The notes: generated by a model from the sequence alone, not told the origin. A stretch of DNA of 64,000 nucleotides from Siphonodentalium dalli (GCA_032622095.1 CP136068.1:117353509-117417508), one strand, 5' to 3'; counted from the stretch's first letter, positions 1 through 11,174 are shown. Made by a program: numbers and translations.

Positions 1-330
1 TAAAATAGGTCACGTGACCTTGGCGTCCATCTTGGATTTATGCAAGTTGCCACCTATTTGTAGCAAAATGAGATACAATGGCGCACTTTGTTGAGTTCGT
101 GCTTTTGTTGCTTGAATATTCCCTGATATGTACAATTCCAAATATACATGTAGATATATATAATATAACCATACCCATATGTATATATACCTGCAGGGGG
201 ACATATGACCCTGCTCCGCCCCTTATAAGTCACGTGATCTTGACGGCCATCTTGAATTTCAGGAAAATTGGGTTTTACGATGATTTATGTGAATTATATG
301 GGTCACGCGGGCGTACACTTTTAAAAATAT
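1..330. other. non-coding start of window with a short direct repeat
   Basis: No gene is visible. A roughly 40-bp segment at 8-45 (core GTCACGTGACCTTGGC, then CCATCTTG) recurs in diverged form at about 228-265 (GTCACGTGATCTTGACGGCC, then ATCTTGAATTT). The same strand and order suggest an old tandem or dispersed repeat. The short open frames here are AT-rich and lack recognisable domains or splice borders. Confidence 0.4.
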
Positions 331-506
331 AGGTACTTCAGAGTACCTATGTAGGTACTAAGCTTTGTCCCAGGGGGAGTACCAACTTTTTGGTACTCTG
401 GAGTACCAAAAGTTTAGGTACTCTAGAGTACCAAAATGTTTGGCACTCTGGAGTACCAACTTCTTGGTACTCTAGAGTACCAAATTGTTGGTACTCTGGA
501 TTACCT
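331..506. repeat. palindromic array A (GGTACTCTAGAGTACC units)
   Basis: Five consecutive units of the dyad GGTACTCT(A/G)GAGTACC begin at 392, 417, 442, 466 and 490, giving 24-25 bp spacing. Linkers of 8-9 bp vary in sequence (for example AAAGTTTA, AAATGTTT). A further copy lies at 331-348, and half-units occur at 344-359 and 377-384. The copy at 417 is a perfect palindrome around TCTAGA, while those at 392 and 442 have one central mismatch. Scattered single units and half-units continue to about 1090 (660-700, 980-995, 1036-1062, 1077-1083). Nothing in or next to it looks coding. Confidence 0.8.
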
Positions 507-1194
507 AATAATTATTTAAGTTCTACCCGGGCATTGTGCATATAATACCCATCCCGCATTTATGTCACTGAAGCCATGACGCTCACGATATGAGGTGCCA
601 AGAAATAGATGCTTTCATGATACGCCCTATATATTATCTGAAGTACCAAAATATCAAGACAGGTACTCTGAAGTATTTAGGTACTACGCATAGATCCAGC
701 AATTTGATACTCCAGAGAACAAAACAGCACCTGATACCGGCAAATTTAACAATGTGACATATTAGATTCCAAATTATGCTGCCGCGTTTAAACATCCAAT
801 TAAGTACAACACCACAAAGACTCCCTTGCATAGTGCTAAATGAAATAATCCGACAGATCTACGACCGCGAGTCGACGGGCGGCCATTTTTCACTTTAATT
901 TAATCGTTTGCACACGGCACTCGATATTGACACACCCACGGTCTCACCCAATGAGCACGGAGCCAACGATTGGCCCTCTATGGAGTACCAACTCATCTGG
1001 TTCTATAACGCTAAACAGGATCTAAAGGCTTATAGTACCAAACTGTCTGGTACTATCGCGGCTTATGGTTCCATGGGGTACCTAAATCAATTGCTTTATT
1101 TGAGAGTGTACGCATGGTCAACTCACCAGAATTATTAATTTAGTTGCCTGTTATCACCATTGGAAAACGACAAATAGACGAGGGTTGTTCAAAA

Positions 1195-1425
1195 CCAGTA
1201 AAGGTGTATTATAAATAATAGGTATAAGTATCTTATGCGCCGCAGGCGCCCCTCGATCATTAGAGTATAGAGATTAGTTACCCACCCACCACCCCATCCC
1301 GCCACCCATAGTATCTTATGCGCCGCAGGCGCCACTATAATAGAGGCTACTGCCCACACAAATAATAGGTATAAGTAACTTATGCGCCACAGGCGCCCTT
1401 CGACCATTAGAGTATAGAGGTAATA
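1195..1425. repeat. three-copy direct repeat around GCGCCGCAGGCGCC
   Basis: The phrase CTTATGCGCCGCAGGCGCC occurs near 1233 and 1316, and with one change (GCGCCACAGGCGCC) near 1379. The first and third copies are preceded by AATAATAGGTATAAGTA and followed by CGA(T/C)CATTAGAGTATAGAG. The core is itself a GC-rich palindrome in AT-rich DNA. A degenerate tandem repeat is the simplest reading. Confidence 0.6.
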
Positions 1426-1748
1426 ACAATAACTTCTTCAGTCCTGAGTCTTTTGCGAGCAGCCATTTTCGACTGATAACCACGTGCTAATAACAATAAC
1501 GCAATATTCTGGCTCTGACTGTACCTCCATAACGTCAGAAATAGCATGACCTTGAGGACATTGTCACTTTAAATTGTTCGTGCGCAACAGTACTACAGAT
1601 AAATACATTGTACACTGTCAAACATGCCGGAAAGAATAGAGTTATATCCCATACATTAGACTACATACCAAATTCGCAAAAATGCGCGAGTGGCAGCGTC
1701 TACGAAGTTCGCATTTATGCGCGTTTGGCAGCGAAAGAGTTAAACGTT

Positions 1749-2070
1749 TTGGTTTAAAAAAAAACCAAATTTGGTTTTGAACTTTGTCCCATATATGTAA
1801 CCAAATTATGTTTTGATAAAAACCAAATACCAAGCGCCAACTGGTTTTGATAAACCAAATGGTTTTGATCAAAACCGAATTGTTTGAATATTTGGTTTTG
1901 ATCAAAACCAAAATTGATTTTGAACTTTTGTCCCATATATGTAACCAAATTAGGTTTTGATCAAAACCAAATACCAAGCGCCAACTGGTTTTGATCAAAA
2001 CCCAAACTGGTTTTATATATGAAACCAATTTTGGTTTTGATAAAAACCAAATTGGTTTTGACCAAAAAGT
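1749..2070. repeat. palindromic array B (GGTTTTGATCAAAACC units)
   Basis: At least eight full or partial copies of GGTTTTGATCAAAACC, centred on TGATCA, lie here, many extended to TTGGTTTTGATCAAAACCAA. A larger direct duplication is superimposed: the stretch from TGAACTTTGTCCCATATATG through CCAAGCGCCAACTGG occurs at about 1776-1840 and again at about 1920-1988, period near 150 bp. The long open frame on the minus strand (1642-2124) is simply this repeat read through (recurring Lys-Thr-Lys and Phe-Asp-Gln-Asn words) and is not considered a gene. Confidence 0.8.
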
Positions 2071-2233
2071 TCCTTTTTTGCACAATTTATTGATAAATGT
2101 GCCATACAACATATACTTATGCAACCTTTAAGGGGTACTGTACTCTAAATCCACCCATTTATTGTACCATATCCATACTCAACAAAATATATGCAACACA
2201 TGAATGAATTTGGTTTTCCAAGTTCGACATGTA

Positions 2234-2292
2234 AAATTATAATGAAAATTAATTTATGACTAGAGTCATAAATTGATTTTAATTATAATTAC
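2234..2292. repeat. short AT-rich foldback hairpin
   Basis: ATAATGAAAATTAATTTATG pairs with CATAAATTGATTTTAATTAT around an ACTAGAGT centre, so the whole block is a near-perfect palindrome of about 50 bp. No terminal duplication is visible. Confidence 0.55.
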
Positions 2293-4334
2293 CAATCCTT
2301 TTATATATTAAAGGGCTAATTATAAAAGGCTTTAGACTCAGGATGCTATACAGTCTGAGACAGATGCCACCAGATTCCATTTCCAGAACAAAAATTCAGC
2401 TGATCACTTGCATACTACAGGCTATCAAATTTCTATATTATGGCTTTCATACCCTCCCACAAACATACATGTACATGTATATGGGTTCTTTTTGTCAATT
2501 GGTCAAATCTTGTATTATACGAAAACCCATTATATGTGACGGTTTCTACCATAATAATTATGGTTGCCAAGTAAACAGAAAATAAATGGTGACCATGTAA
2601 TTTTTTGTTATGGTTATCACTTATTTACTGTTTACACAGTCCTGAAATTATTATGATAGAAAGAGTTGGTCCTCAAACAGTCAAATATTGACTTTTCAAG
2701 AGCGCATGCTGGCATATAACTAAATTCCACAAGATGTTGCAACGTTTGCCTGCACGTGTGAGGGCCACCTTATTCATGAATCATATCAGAAACGACCAAA
2801 ATTAAGAGTCGAAGATGAAGTAAATTGTCCAAGTGACATAATTGGTTGCATCTATGTTGAATGAAGTTTTAAGATAAACATCATTGAAGACAGTGAGATT
2901 TTGGAATTAAACTTCAATTCAAACTTATCCAACAGGAATAATTGTCATCCTAGCCATTCTTCCACAGCAGTGTATATTCCTGATGTCTGTGCACACCTCA
3001 CCATTGCAACAATTGCAATGAATTAACACTTAATATATAGTTCATCACACCCTTCTTATATTGAACATTCCCAAGAATGACAGCTCATCTGTTTTTACAC
3101 CTGTCATGCAGTAGAAATTTAAGATCAGCAAACTCCTTTATACTGGCATCTGATGAATATAGCACTTGACAGCATAGCATGTTACTAACTTCCCACAGGC
3201 TGCACCACACATGTATATTGTGGTACAATATTTATGAATGAAAAGTTGACAAATATCTGCACAGATAACTAAAGTTTCCAATGCCAGTGAACAAACATAC
3301 TCTGAAAAGCATAATACATCCCCTTTTTAAACAGGCATATATGGTGCATATAAACAATCAGTTAGTATCCAAACACTATCCCCACTGGAATTATGTAACA
3401 AAAACCTGAGATTAAGAACCAAAATTCCAACCATATCCTCTGTAGCATTTCAGAGAACACAATGCACAAATGTGAACATTTACTATTTTATTCAGGACAC
3501 CTTATTGAGTATAAACATTACTGAAATGATTGTCCCAATACTAGTCACTGAGTTTAATTTGTTTATAACAATGACGTAGTTTTCTGACTATTTGTATAAC
3601 TTATTTTGGCATGATTATTTTTATTTATTTATTTTTCCATCAGCAGGTCTGGGAACACCTCACTGGATTGTTTCACATCACTCTAATTTGTCTTTAAAAG
3701 CACATCAGTTCATTGGATATTTATAAGGCCATTTGTAAGGCCATCCTGGCTATGGTTAATATAGTGTCATCAGTATTCTGTGAATTAAAGTGCAAAATGC
3801 GGTGATTATTCACCCCCCCCCCCCCAATTGCCCCTGTTTTTTTTTATCTCCAGTTACCCTTCACAGGTATTATTTGATTTAGTCTTATTCCATACCTTGA
3901 CACTTAGAAGCACCCAATCTGCAAGATATTATTTGTTTAGACTCTATTCCATAGGTAGGGACTTTAGACATAAATTCAACAAACATACAACATGAGGCTT
4001 TTTTTTAAAGATGCACAATCCAATCTGATTGTCCCCGGATCATCCAGTTACAACTTGAACAACAACGGAAATTTACACCAAAGACCAATAGTCATCCAAC
4101 ATTACTTTCCATCATGTTATCTTCTGAAATTGATTTGCGATGACCTTGCGAGACCTCTCTTCAATTACCATGAAGTTTTTATATGTAAAACAATAATTAT
4201 TCAGTGGGTGGGGGTGGTATAAGTAACCCCTTAGCCTTAGTAAGCCCATCATTTTGTTATGTCTATGTTGTGACATAATTATCTTCATTTTGATTAAATG
4301 ATTAATTAATGAAATATTATAAAACAGGTCTGGG
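2293..4334. other. AT-rich intergenic or intronic DNA without recognisable genes
   Basis: I see no domain, long frame or splice-bordered exon. There is a C-run at 3822-3835 and a few short A/T tracts. Open frames of 60-80 codons at 2343 and 3992 have no recognisable similarity and are no longer than expected by chance in this composition. Confidence 0.4.
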
Positions 4335-5475
4335 TGATCCATTTGTGCTTAAGAATAAATGATAATGATTTGTGCTCATTTGTAAATAATTTGTGCTCAA
4401 GCGTAAATAATTTGTGCTTAAGAGTAAATAATTTGCACTTTTGCGCAAATAAGGAATAACTGTGAAAATGCTTTCCTCTGACACACCTACATTTGGGAGT
4501 TCCTTCTCTTACAATTTAGTTAGACCGGTGTCAGAGAAGGTACTGACAGGAAGAATTTAGACAGATTTATCTAGACTTTTTAGACGGATCGGTCTAATAA
4601 AGAACATTCGGTGGTTCACCCATATGGGATGCGATTTTAACATGTGTACCTTATTTGCGCTTGAGAATAAATATGATCCATAATTTTTCGCTTCTAAAGT
4701 GTAAGTAATTTGTGGATGGCCTCCCATACACCTATTCACCTATACCTGATAAATTGCCATGAATCATGATAATTTTCAAACGGAATGACAACTTTTTATC
4801 AAATAAACTGTCAAATGTCATTTTCAACTAATATTTTTTTTTTTATGTATTGGCAAATTGTCAACATTCAATCTTTTTAGAATGATTGGCCAACAAATTT
4901 AGACAGATCGGTCTAAATAAAGATTGATTTGAGGTTCACCCATATTGGTATGGGAGGCCAAATTCACATTTAATAGCTAATTATGCTTTAGCATATTCAG
5001 GGCTCAAAATAGATTTAATATAGAGAGAATCCAATTAGTCATAAAGCACTGCCATTACGCTTAAGCATAATAGATTTTCATAGCCTTATTACCTTACATA
5101 TAATGATATCATCTAAGCAAGATATTTGTCAAAAGTTACTAGCATCAGGAATTGGCTGCATCCATTTCAGCTTCAGGGGAGTTTTCACATATGTATGGAA
5201 TATGAATTACGCTTAAGCGTAATGACATTACACTTAAGCATAACGACATTACGCTTAAGCGTAATGGCTTTACGCTTAAGTGTAATAGATTATGCTTTGA
5301 AAAGCATAATGGAAATCTGAATTACGCTCAAGCATAATGGCTTAATGCATTAAGGCTATTAAATGTGAATTTGAACTCCCATACAATATGGGACATGGTT
5401 TTAATATTTACTTCTTATTTACACTTAAGCATAAATATGAAAATTATGATCCTTTTGTGCTTAAAGGATATTTAC
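4335..5475. repeat. palindromic array C inside a larger inverted repeat (ATTACGCTTAAGCGTAAT units)
   Basis: The core array has 18-bp dyads at 5206, 5227, 5248 and 5269, exactly 21 bp apart, the first and third being the perfect palindrome ATTACGCTTAAGCGTAAT. Variants follow at 5289-5310 and about 5320-5338. Related but looser words (TTTGTGCTTAAGAGTAAAT and similar) run through 4345-4460 and 4650-4710, with more near 4980-5080 and 5425-5465. Around the core, GGGAGGCCAAATTCACATTT (about 4950) is mirrored by AAATGTGAATTTGAACTCCC (about 5363), so the array sits in the arms and loop of a ~450-bp foldback. A second, shorter copy of the surrounding element lies at 7495-7760. Confidence 0.75.
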
Positions 5476-5907
5476 TCCACGATGCAACCATAGATATGAA
5501 CAAGCTATGTTTCTGGTGAAAATATCAGCCGTCTTTATCGTGCGTTTGGGTAGACTTCACATGCTTTCCACTAAATATTTAATTTCATAAAAATTATACG
5601 AATTGCATGGCGTTCAGTGCAAAATTCCGCACAAGAATATTAATTGGTTTAAAGATAAATCGTTCGGTGGCGAATGGGAACAATCAGGGAAGTTGAATGC
5701 CTTTGATTTCGGAAATGCTGTTTCGGGGTACGTAGCCTGTAATATACACATGGCATGTATGTTGTCAAACGTCCATACTAAACCGAAATGTCTCTAATAA
5801 ATGCCTGTATCGTGAGCTACAAGATCATTACCATCACTTTTATGTATGGTGGCCATTGTTTTTCATAGGATGAACTCATAACGCAGGACATGGGTTTGCT
5901 CGTTTAC

Positions 5908-6081
5908 GGGAGAATCACCCATGTACATATTTGCGTACGCAATACTTGCGTACATGTGCGTACTTACATAATTGCGTACGCACTATTTGCGTACACTGTG
6001 CATATTTGCGTACGCAATACTTGCGTACATGTGCGTACTTGCATAATTGCGTACGCAATATTTGCGTGTGGGTGATTCTCC
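5908..6081. repeat. palindromic array D (TTGCGTACGCAA), a 173-bp foldback element
   Basis: The block is bounded by inverted ends GGGAGAATCACCCA (5908) and TGGGTGATTCTCC (ending 6081). Inside are about ten GCGTAC words, including several complete GCGTACGC palindromes. A 76-bp direct duplication is present: CATATTTGCGTACGCAATAC occurs near 5925 and at 6001. The ends, the palindromic filling and the absence of any reading frame suggest a small non-autonomous foldback element. No target duplication is obvious. Confidence 0.7.
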
Positions 6082-6349
6082 ATTAAATGAACAATTTCGT
6101 CCAGAAAATTATGGGGAAAAAAAGTTTGTCACATGCCGATGAATTTTATGTGAGTATGTAGCACAGATATTGGTGACCACGAAAATCACATTTGGCAAAA
6201 TTATAGGGCCAGGTCAAGATCAATCAAGGTCGTTCATTACAGCATGTGCCAATGACGTTTTTTTGGGGTTGAATCAGGGCAACGTCATTGTCAAATTCAC
6301 TCTTTCTCCAAAACTTGTTGACATGTGCCCTTTAATAGTTGAATTATCG

Positions 6350-6706
6350 TTATGAGTATATATTGTTTGAGTAGCCGATGATGTATCCATCCAAACGACG
6401 TATTGCGTAGCTCCGCACGTTGAGACGTCTATGAGATACAGCCATTTGAATATACGTGGTGGAAATTGATGTGCTTTGTGGGCGTGACTCAGAGTTCAAA
6501 CTCTCTAAGAGGTCAACGAATACAGCGTTCAGATATGATAATTGGAAACAGATTTTGATCGCATAAAAGGCGATTCCTATCAAGTCGGGCATGCCATTGT
6601 CCCTCGTACACTTGGTTTGACTCCAAACGATCGAGGAACTCTGATGTAGACAACGTGAACATACGTCAATCAAAGTCTGTTCCCCAAGGGGTTCGCCAAA
6701 TTGCAA
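6350..6706 (-). CDS. hypothetical 118-codon open frame, possibly an exon
   Basis: I do not recognise this frame. It is the longest open stretch in the first 17 kb apart from repeat read-through, and its base composition is visibly richer in G+C than the flanking DNA, which mildly favours past or present coding. The predicted peptide has four cysteines, two of them close together near residues 16-19 (CSRC), and no membrane segment or signal peptide. No strong splice acceptor or donor is evident at either edge, and no neighbouring frame extends it. It may be a decayed exon, part of an unrecognised repeat, or chance. Confidence 0.2.
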   Translation of the reverse strand: MQFGEPLGEQTLIDVCSRCLHQSSSIVWSQTKCTRDNGMPDLIGIAFYAIKICFQLSYLNAVFVDLLESLNSESRPQSTSISTTYIQMAVSHRRLNVRSYAIRRLDGYIIGYSNNIYS

Positions 6707-7190
6707 TGATAATTTAGAGTAGAAAACATTGTCGATGGATTTCTCTTACATGTTTCAAGATATTGAACTGAAATTTGGTATTTGGGGGTTTCTAGGTGCG
6801 CTCAATCAGATAGAATTGTCAGTGTGATATTCTGATGGTCCAAAATGTGTATTTTGACGCCGTTGCTATAACACACGAGCCGGAAATCAACCCGCAGGCA
6901 GAACGATTGTTGAAAAGTACGGAAATAATTGACTTTTCAAACTGTCATCTGCTTCTCACTGAGATTGTTTGATGTAAACGTCAATCCATTTAGAGAATTC
7001 GTTAGATTCCGTTGATCACCCCCACCACACCACTCATTCACTCACCCCTCCCCCCCCCCCCGATGTTATATAAACGCACTAAAACTAATCCCTATGTCAT
7101 ATTTGTTCTTTTTATTTACACCCATATCATCCCTTAACATGTTTTATTTGTTAGATCGTGTTTGCGTCTCTGGATATTTCAAAATTAAAA

Positions 7191-7247
7191 TTGCGTCATT
7201 ACCCAAACAGAAGGAGTGTTTGGGTAATGACGCGTTTGGGTAATGAA
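7191..7247. repeat. 18-bp stem hairpin with an adjacent third half-copy
   Basis: TGCGTCATTACCCAAACA (7192-7209) pairs with TGTTTGGGTAATGACGCG (7217-7234) across a 7-nt GAAGGAG loop. A third copy of TTTGGGTAATGA follows at about 7235-7246. The stem is essentially perfect. Confidence 0.6.
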
Positions 7248-7494
7248 GATTTTCGTTTCAGCGCGCTCTTATATTTTGAATATCCATCACCTATGAAAAT
7301 GATCTAGTTTATGAACAAACAACCGCTGCGAGCTTTCGAAATAAACTTTCAATCGTTCGCCTACAGCATGTAACATTTAAATGGTCTGCGTCAGTGTAAT
7401 GACGCTGAATAAATATACGCTAGCGATTTCTAGTTTCAAAGGTTGATTTTGAAAAATTATTCAAGGAAACATAACCTGGGTTTATTTTTTCTAG

Positions 7495-7760
7495 ACATTA
7501 AGCATAAATGATTTGCATTTAAGCATAAATAATTTGCATTTACGCGTAAGTGATTTAGGCTTAAGCGTAAATAAGGAACAAATGTAAAAGTACATGCCAT
7601 TTCATACACATGACCTAAAGTTCTATAAAACCTGATAAATTGCTGTGCACAAGACCAATTTCAAACAGCATGACAAATTTTTATGAAATATACTGAGAAA
7701 TTTCTTTTTCAACTTGAAGTCTTTTTGATGAAAATTTGTTATGTCTTATCCATTGACAAA
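7495..7760. repeat. second copy of the element carrying array C words
   Basis: Words such as TTAAGCATAAATGATTTGCA and TTACGCGTAAGTGATTTAGG are followed by a stretch (CCTGATAAATTGC, then AATTTCAAAC, then TTTTATGAAATA) that also follows the array-C words at 4735-4830. Order and spacing are preserved, so both loci belong to one dispersed family. Confidence 0.6.
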
Positions 7761-8119
7761 GGCATAATCTTATTTGTTGAGTTTGAAATGTTCTGTCACT
7801 TCTCTATCGTGTTGGTGCCCATATATGAGCTTGTGTGCTGATACAAAATACGTGTGAAGATTTCGTGTAAAGTTGAAGTCGAAACTGAAAGCATCCTATA
7901 ATTAATAGTTAGTAGATACATACATGTCAAGATTCCCGAAAATAAGATTGTCCGGCCATCGGGAAACATATCGGTGATCACCCATTGAACCAGTCTAAGT
8001 TATTTGCTGTGATTTTAACACTAGAATGTGTTTCAGTCGCTTCAAAATTTAATGGCAACTGCCAGTCTGGCCATGTGCGATACACGGAAACAGTAACGAT
8101 AACTCTTGAAGACTATCAG

Positions 8120-8232
8120 TCAAAACCAATATATGGTATTGAACATGTCCTCAAAACCAAGGGATTCAGATTTGGTTTTGATCAAAACCAAGGGAATCAG
8201 ATTGGGTATTGATCAATACCAACCAAAAACCG
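8120..8232. repeat. second locus of array B palindromes, with a symmetric variant
   Basis: A perfect GGTTTTGATCAAAACC at 8174-8189 is followed by a different but equally perfect palindrome GGTATTGATCAATACC at 8205-8220. Half-units CAAAACCAA flank them near 8131 and 8153. The two changed positions are mirror partners, so the dyad is kept. Confidence 0.75.
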
Positions 8233-8244
8233 AATATATTGTCA

Positions 8245-8355
8245 GTGTAAGTCACATTGGGCATACCTGACATTGTTTTAAGTGGGTGTCTGACCAGGTA
8301 ATATGTTGCCGAGGTAAGTGAACACCGCACCTGGCGCACCATAATGACAGAAACA
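8245..8355 (-). repeat. dispersed repeat, copy 1 (related to 11175 and 46490)
   Basis: AAGTGGGTGTCTGACCAGG with following bases matches the reverse complement of the 46490-46575 block (AAGTGGGTGTGAGACCAGG). The flanking GTAAGTCACAT and CATACCTGACATT words recur at 11273-11300. I cannot assign it to a named SINE or MITE family. Confidence 0.5.
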
Positions 8356-8867
8356 AAGTCAGAGTTATGCACCGGCAGGTTGACCAAGAGGTATTTTAGC
8401 AAGTCACAAAAGGAGAAGAGCAAAGGAGCTTTAAACATATTTGTCATAAAAGAATTGTTCACGCAACACTGCTCGGCACAAAATCTACGGCCAATGTAGT
8501 ACGATTTCTTTTACACATACTATGATTTGTAAAGTATTTTAAGTTCCACAAGATAATGTTATAATGTCCTGTCTCTATTTTATTATATATCAGATGGTAT
8601 AGTCTACCGAATATTTTGTCATAAACATAAATATGGAATACGAAGTAAATTATGCAGGTTTTCCTAGATATCGCTAATATATATTATTAAATTAGTTTAT
8701 ACATAGGAGTTTAATCAGGGATTCAAATGTCCCGTTGTTTTATGTAAAACAAAAAACAGGATTAACCCTCTTCATTTAGAGTCATTCCATGATATTGAGT
8801 GTAGTTCCGCAGATTATAAACCATAAGTTATCATCTGGTACCTTAATATTAAATATGGTGTGTCTAT

Positions 8868-9335
8868 AACACATAGTTTGTCAGCCACCATGTAACAATT
8901 ATATGTATAAAATATACAGGGCTATATGGACATGACTATGTATCTATCATAATGTGTATGATGTCAGGTCTCCCGTAATGCGACCATGTTTCATAAGAGG
9001 GGGTACATCCGGTGTTACTATAAAGTTATAATATCCTATATGTCGTATATATCAAAAAGCGTTCAGTAATTAATGTTCACGGAATATATTACTGATATAT
9101 AAAGAGGGGTAGTCTAGTCCATTGCACATGTAGGTATAATCGCGAACATTGACACATAGCTCGTCAGTCACCATGGACTATAATTATATGTGTAAAATAT
9201 ATGGGCTATATGGACATGACTATACGTACATTTCATAACGTGTATATGAGGTATCCCGTAAATGCAGCCAGTTTATCTCATATAAGTGGTATATCACAAG
9301 AGGGCACATTCCGTGTTATTATGTTAAAAGAGGGC
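8868..9335. repeat. diverged tandem duplication, period about 280 bp
   Basis: The stretch CACATAGTTTGTCAGCCACC, through CTATATGGACATGACTAT, to ACATCCGGTGTTACTAT (8868-9030) recurs as CACATAGCTCGTCAGTCACC, through CTATATGGACATGACTAT, to ACATTCCGTGTTATTATG (9150-9325). The plus-strand frame at 9201-9500 lies across the second copy and runs into the adjacent MITE, so it is not treated as a gene. Confidence 0.6.
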
Positions 9336-9448
9336 AAGCAATGGGAAGGTAATCTTACTCGTCTATCTGAGCAAATTGTAAGCTGCTTTCCCGTGAGTAG
9401 CTCTCGATGTGTACAGTATATCATTGAGTATGCTTTGTGGAGTAAGAC

Positions 9449-10414
9449 CAGTGTTCGCGCTGGACCGAAAAAAACTTTAGCCAAAAGTTTAGCCAAATGA
9501 AAATTTTATCAGCCAAATGAAAAAAACTTTAGCCAAATGTTTTTTAGCCAAATTAAAAAAAACTATGGCCAAATTAAATCATCGTTTTCTGGTCGGTTCA
9601 CAATTAATGACTAAAACGTCAAATCTAACAGACACAGGTAAAATACACAATAATTTAACTAATTTTGATGAACTAGAAATATTTTGATATATATCATTTA
9701 TTAAAAATTTATTAATTAATCTTTATGTGGAAGAGTGATTTGGGGGGGGGGGTAACCCGGGATTGTCCTTCTTAATGTCATTAATTTTTTGTTTTATATC
9801 AATATCTTTTTAAAAATCATTAAATATTAATTATCCTTGCGAAAATATTTAAGTGACATCTGGAAACTAATAACTTAATATTGTTACGCCATTATCAAAT
9901 TGCAATCTGTCATAAAAGCATGCATATTATTTTGAATGTATCGGTATTGACGACAAATAGCCATAAAATATCTGTCGTGATTCACATTTGGCTGATTAAG
10001 CTATTGTCTTACACTTGGTGCTCATAAACCTTGACCGTCATAAATACAATGTCATCATAAACATGCATTGTGCAGGAGTCCCGTGAGTGACCAGACAGAC
10101 AATTGGGGATTAGCGGATTAAATGTAAAATAATGATATTTTGCTGTTTCGTGCAGAGTGACGGGTTTCCCTTTGTACTGTCCGCGATCGGGTTTCCTTTT
10201 GTACAGTCGGCGATATATTCCCACTTACAATGTTTTCGGACTAGATCGTTCACATCACAGAATTGAAAACCCACTTGCCAAAAATTCATGCTTTCAGTCT
10301 CCATTTGGGGTCAAAAAAATTTTAGCCAAAAGTTTAGCCAAATGAAATTTTTATTAGCCAAATTCGAAAAAGATTAGCCATTGGCTAATTTGGCTACCGA
10401 CAGCGCGAACACTG
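9449..10414. mobile_element. 966-bp hAT-type MITE with perfect 8-bp target duplication
   Basis: The left end CAGTGTTCGCGCTG and right end CAGCGCGAACACTG are perfect 14-bp inverted repeats. They are flanked on both sides by the 8-bp duplication AGTAAGAC (9441-9448 and 10415-10422). An 8-bp duplication with CAGTG-type termini is the hallmark of the hAT superfamily. Both subterminal regions carry clusters of TTTAGCCAAA words (about six on the left, three or four on the right), typical of hAT transposase binding sites. There is no transposase frame, so it must be mobilised in trans. The perfect ends and duplication indicate a fairly recent insertion. Confidence 0.88.
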
Positions 10415-10422
10415 AGTAAGAC

Positions 10423-11174
10423 AAAGGGTAAATAACAAATAAGGCGACATATATGTTAAATAAGAGGTACATCAATTATGATATGACTATCAGATATATA
10501 AGTCCGATATATAAGTCACAAGCTCGGTATATCATTTTAAACTTCCAGGATCCAGCTTCCACTTCAAATTGTATGTCATGGGAACGCGGAGCAATTTTAT
10601 CTGCCATAAATTGGGACCTGAGTCATCATTAAACTTAGCCTCTTCTTTAATCTGCCTATAGCAGACATCCTTCTCTTTCTCCTAATAAAGAGCGGTCTCC
10701 TTATTATTTCTAAGTCTGTACATTTATTAGACAACGGGACATTTATACATCCCTAGTTTAAACTCATAATTTTAATAAATTTGACTATCTTTACTATTAC
10801 GTTCTATATGAAATTAGTTGTATAACCGTTTTCCATGTCACACAAATGTGACTGTGTCTAAATTTGCGGGAGACTAGACCACCCCTCTATATAATCTATT
10901 CCGAGCACATGAATTACTGCACCATTTATATGACACAATAATATCGATATCGGGCATTACAACATATAAATGGGACTTACAATACGGTGACAACTAATGT
11001 TAAGGAGGCGTATATACATGGTGAATCAAAACCAATATATACATTTCTACATAGCCCGTGCATTTTGGGTCCGACAGTATTGTGTGGAAAATTCTTATGA
11101 AAAATAATGTTTTAAGTCATTTTTTGACTTTCAAAAAGGCTTTGGGCAACCTGTCTCTGCACTACTCTGACTTG
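10423..11174. other. AT-rich DNA without recognisable features
   Basis: No frame, array or inverted ends stand out. Short ATATAAGTC words near 10495-10520 are the only local repetition. Confidence 0.35.

Noticed and set aside
331-506. CRISPR-like array of short repeats with variable linkers
   Set aside because: Units are 16-18 bp with linkers of only 6-9 bp, there are no cas genes, and the DNA is clearly eukaryotic in character.
1642-2124. 160-codon minus-strand frame
   Set aside because: It is translation of the GGTTTTGATCAAAACC array, shown by the recurring short peptide words.
9201-9500. 99-codon plus-strand frame as a gene
   Set aside because: It spans a tandem duplication and ends inside the hAT MITE; its last residues are the MITE's TTTAGCCAAA words.
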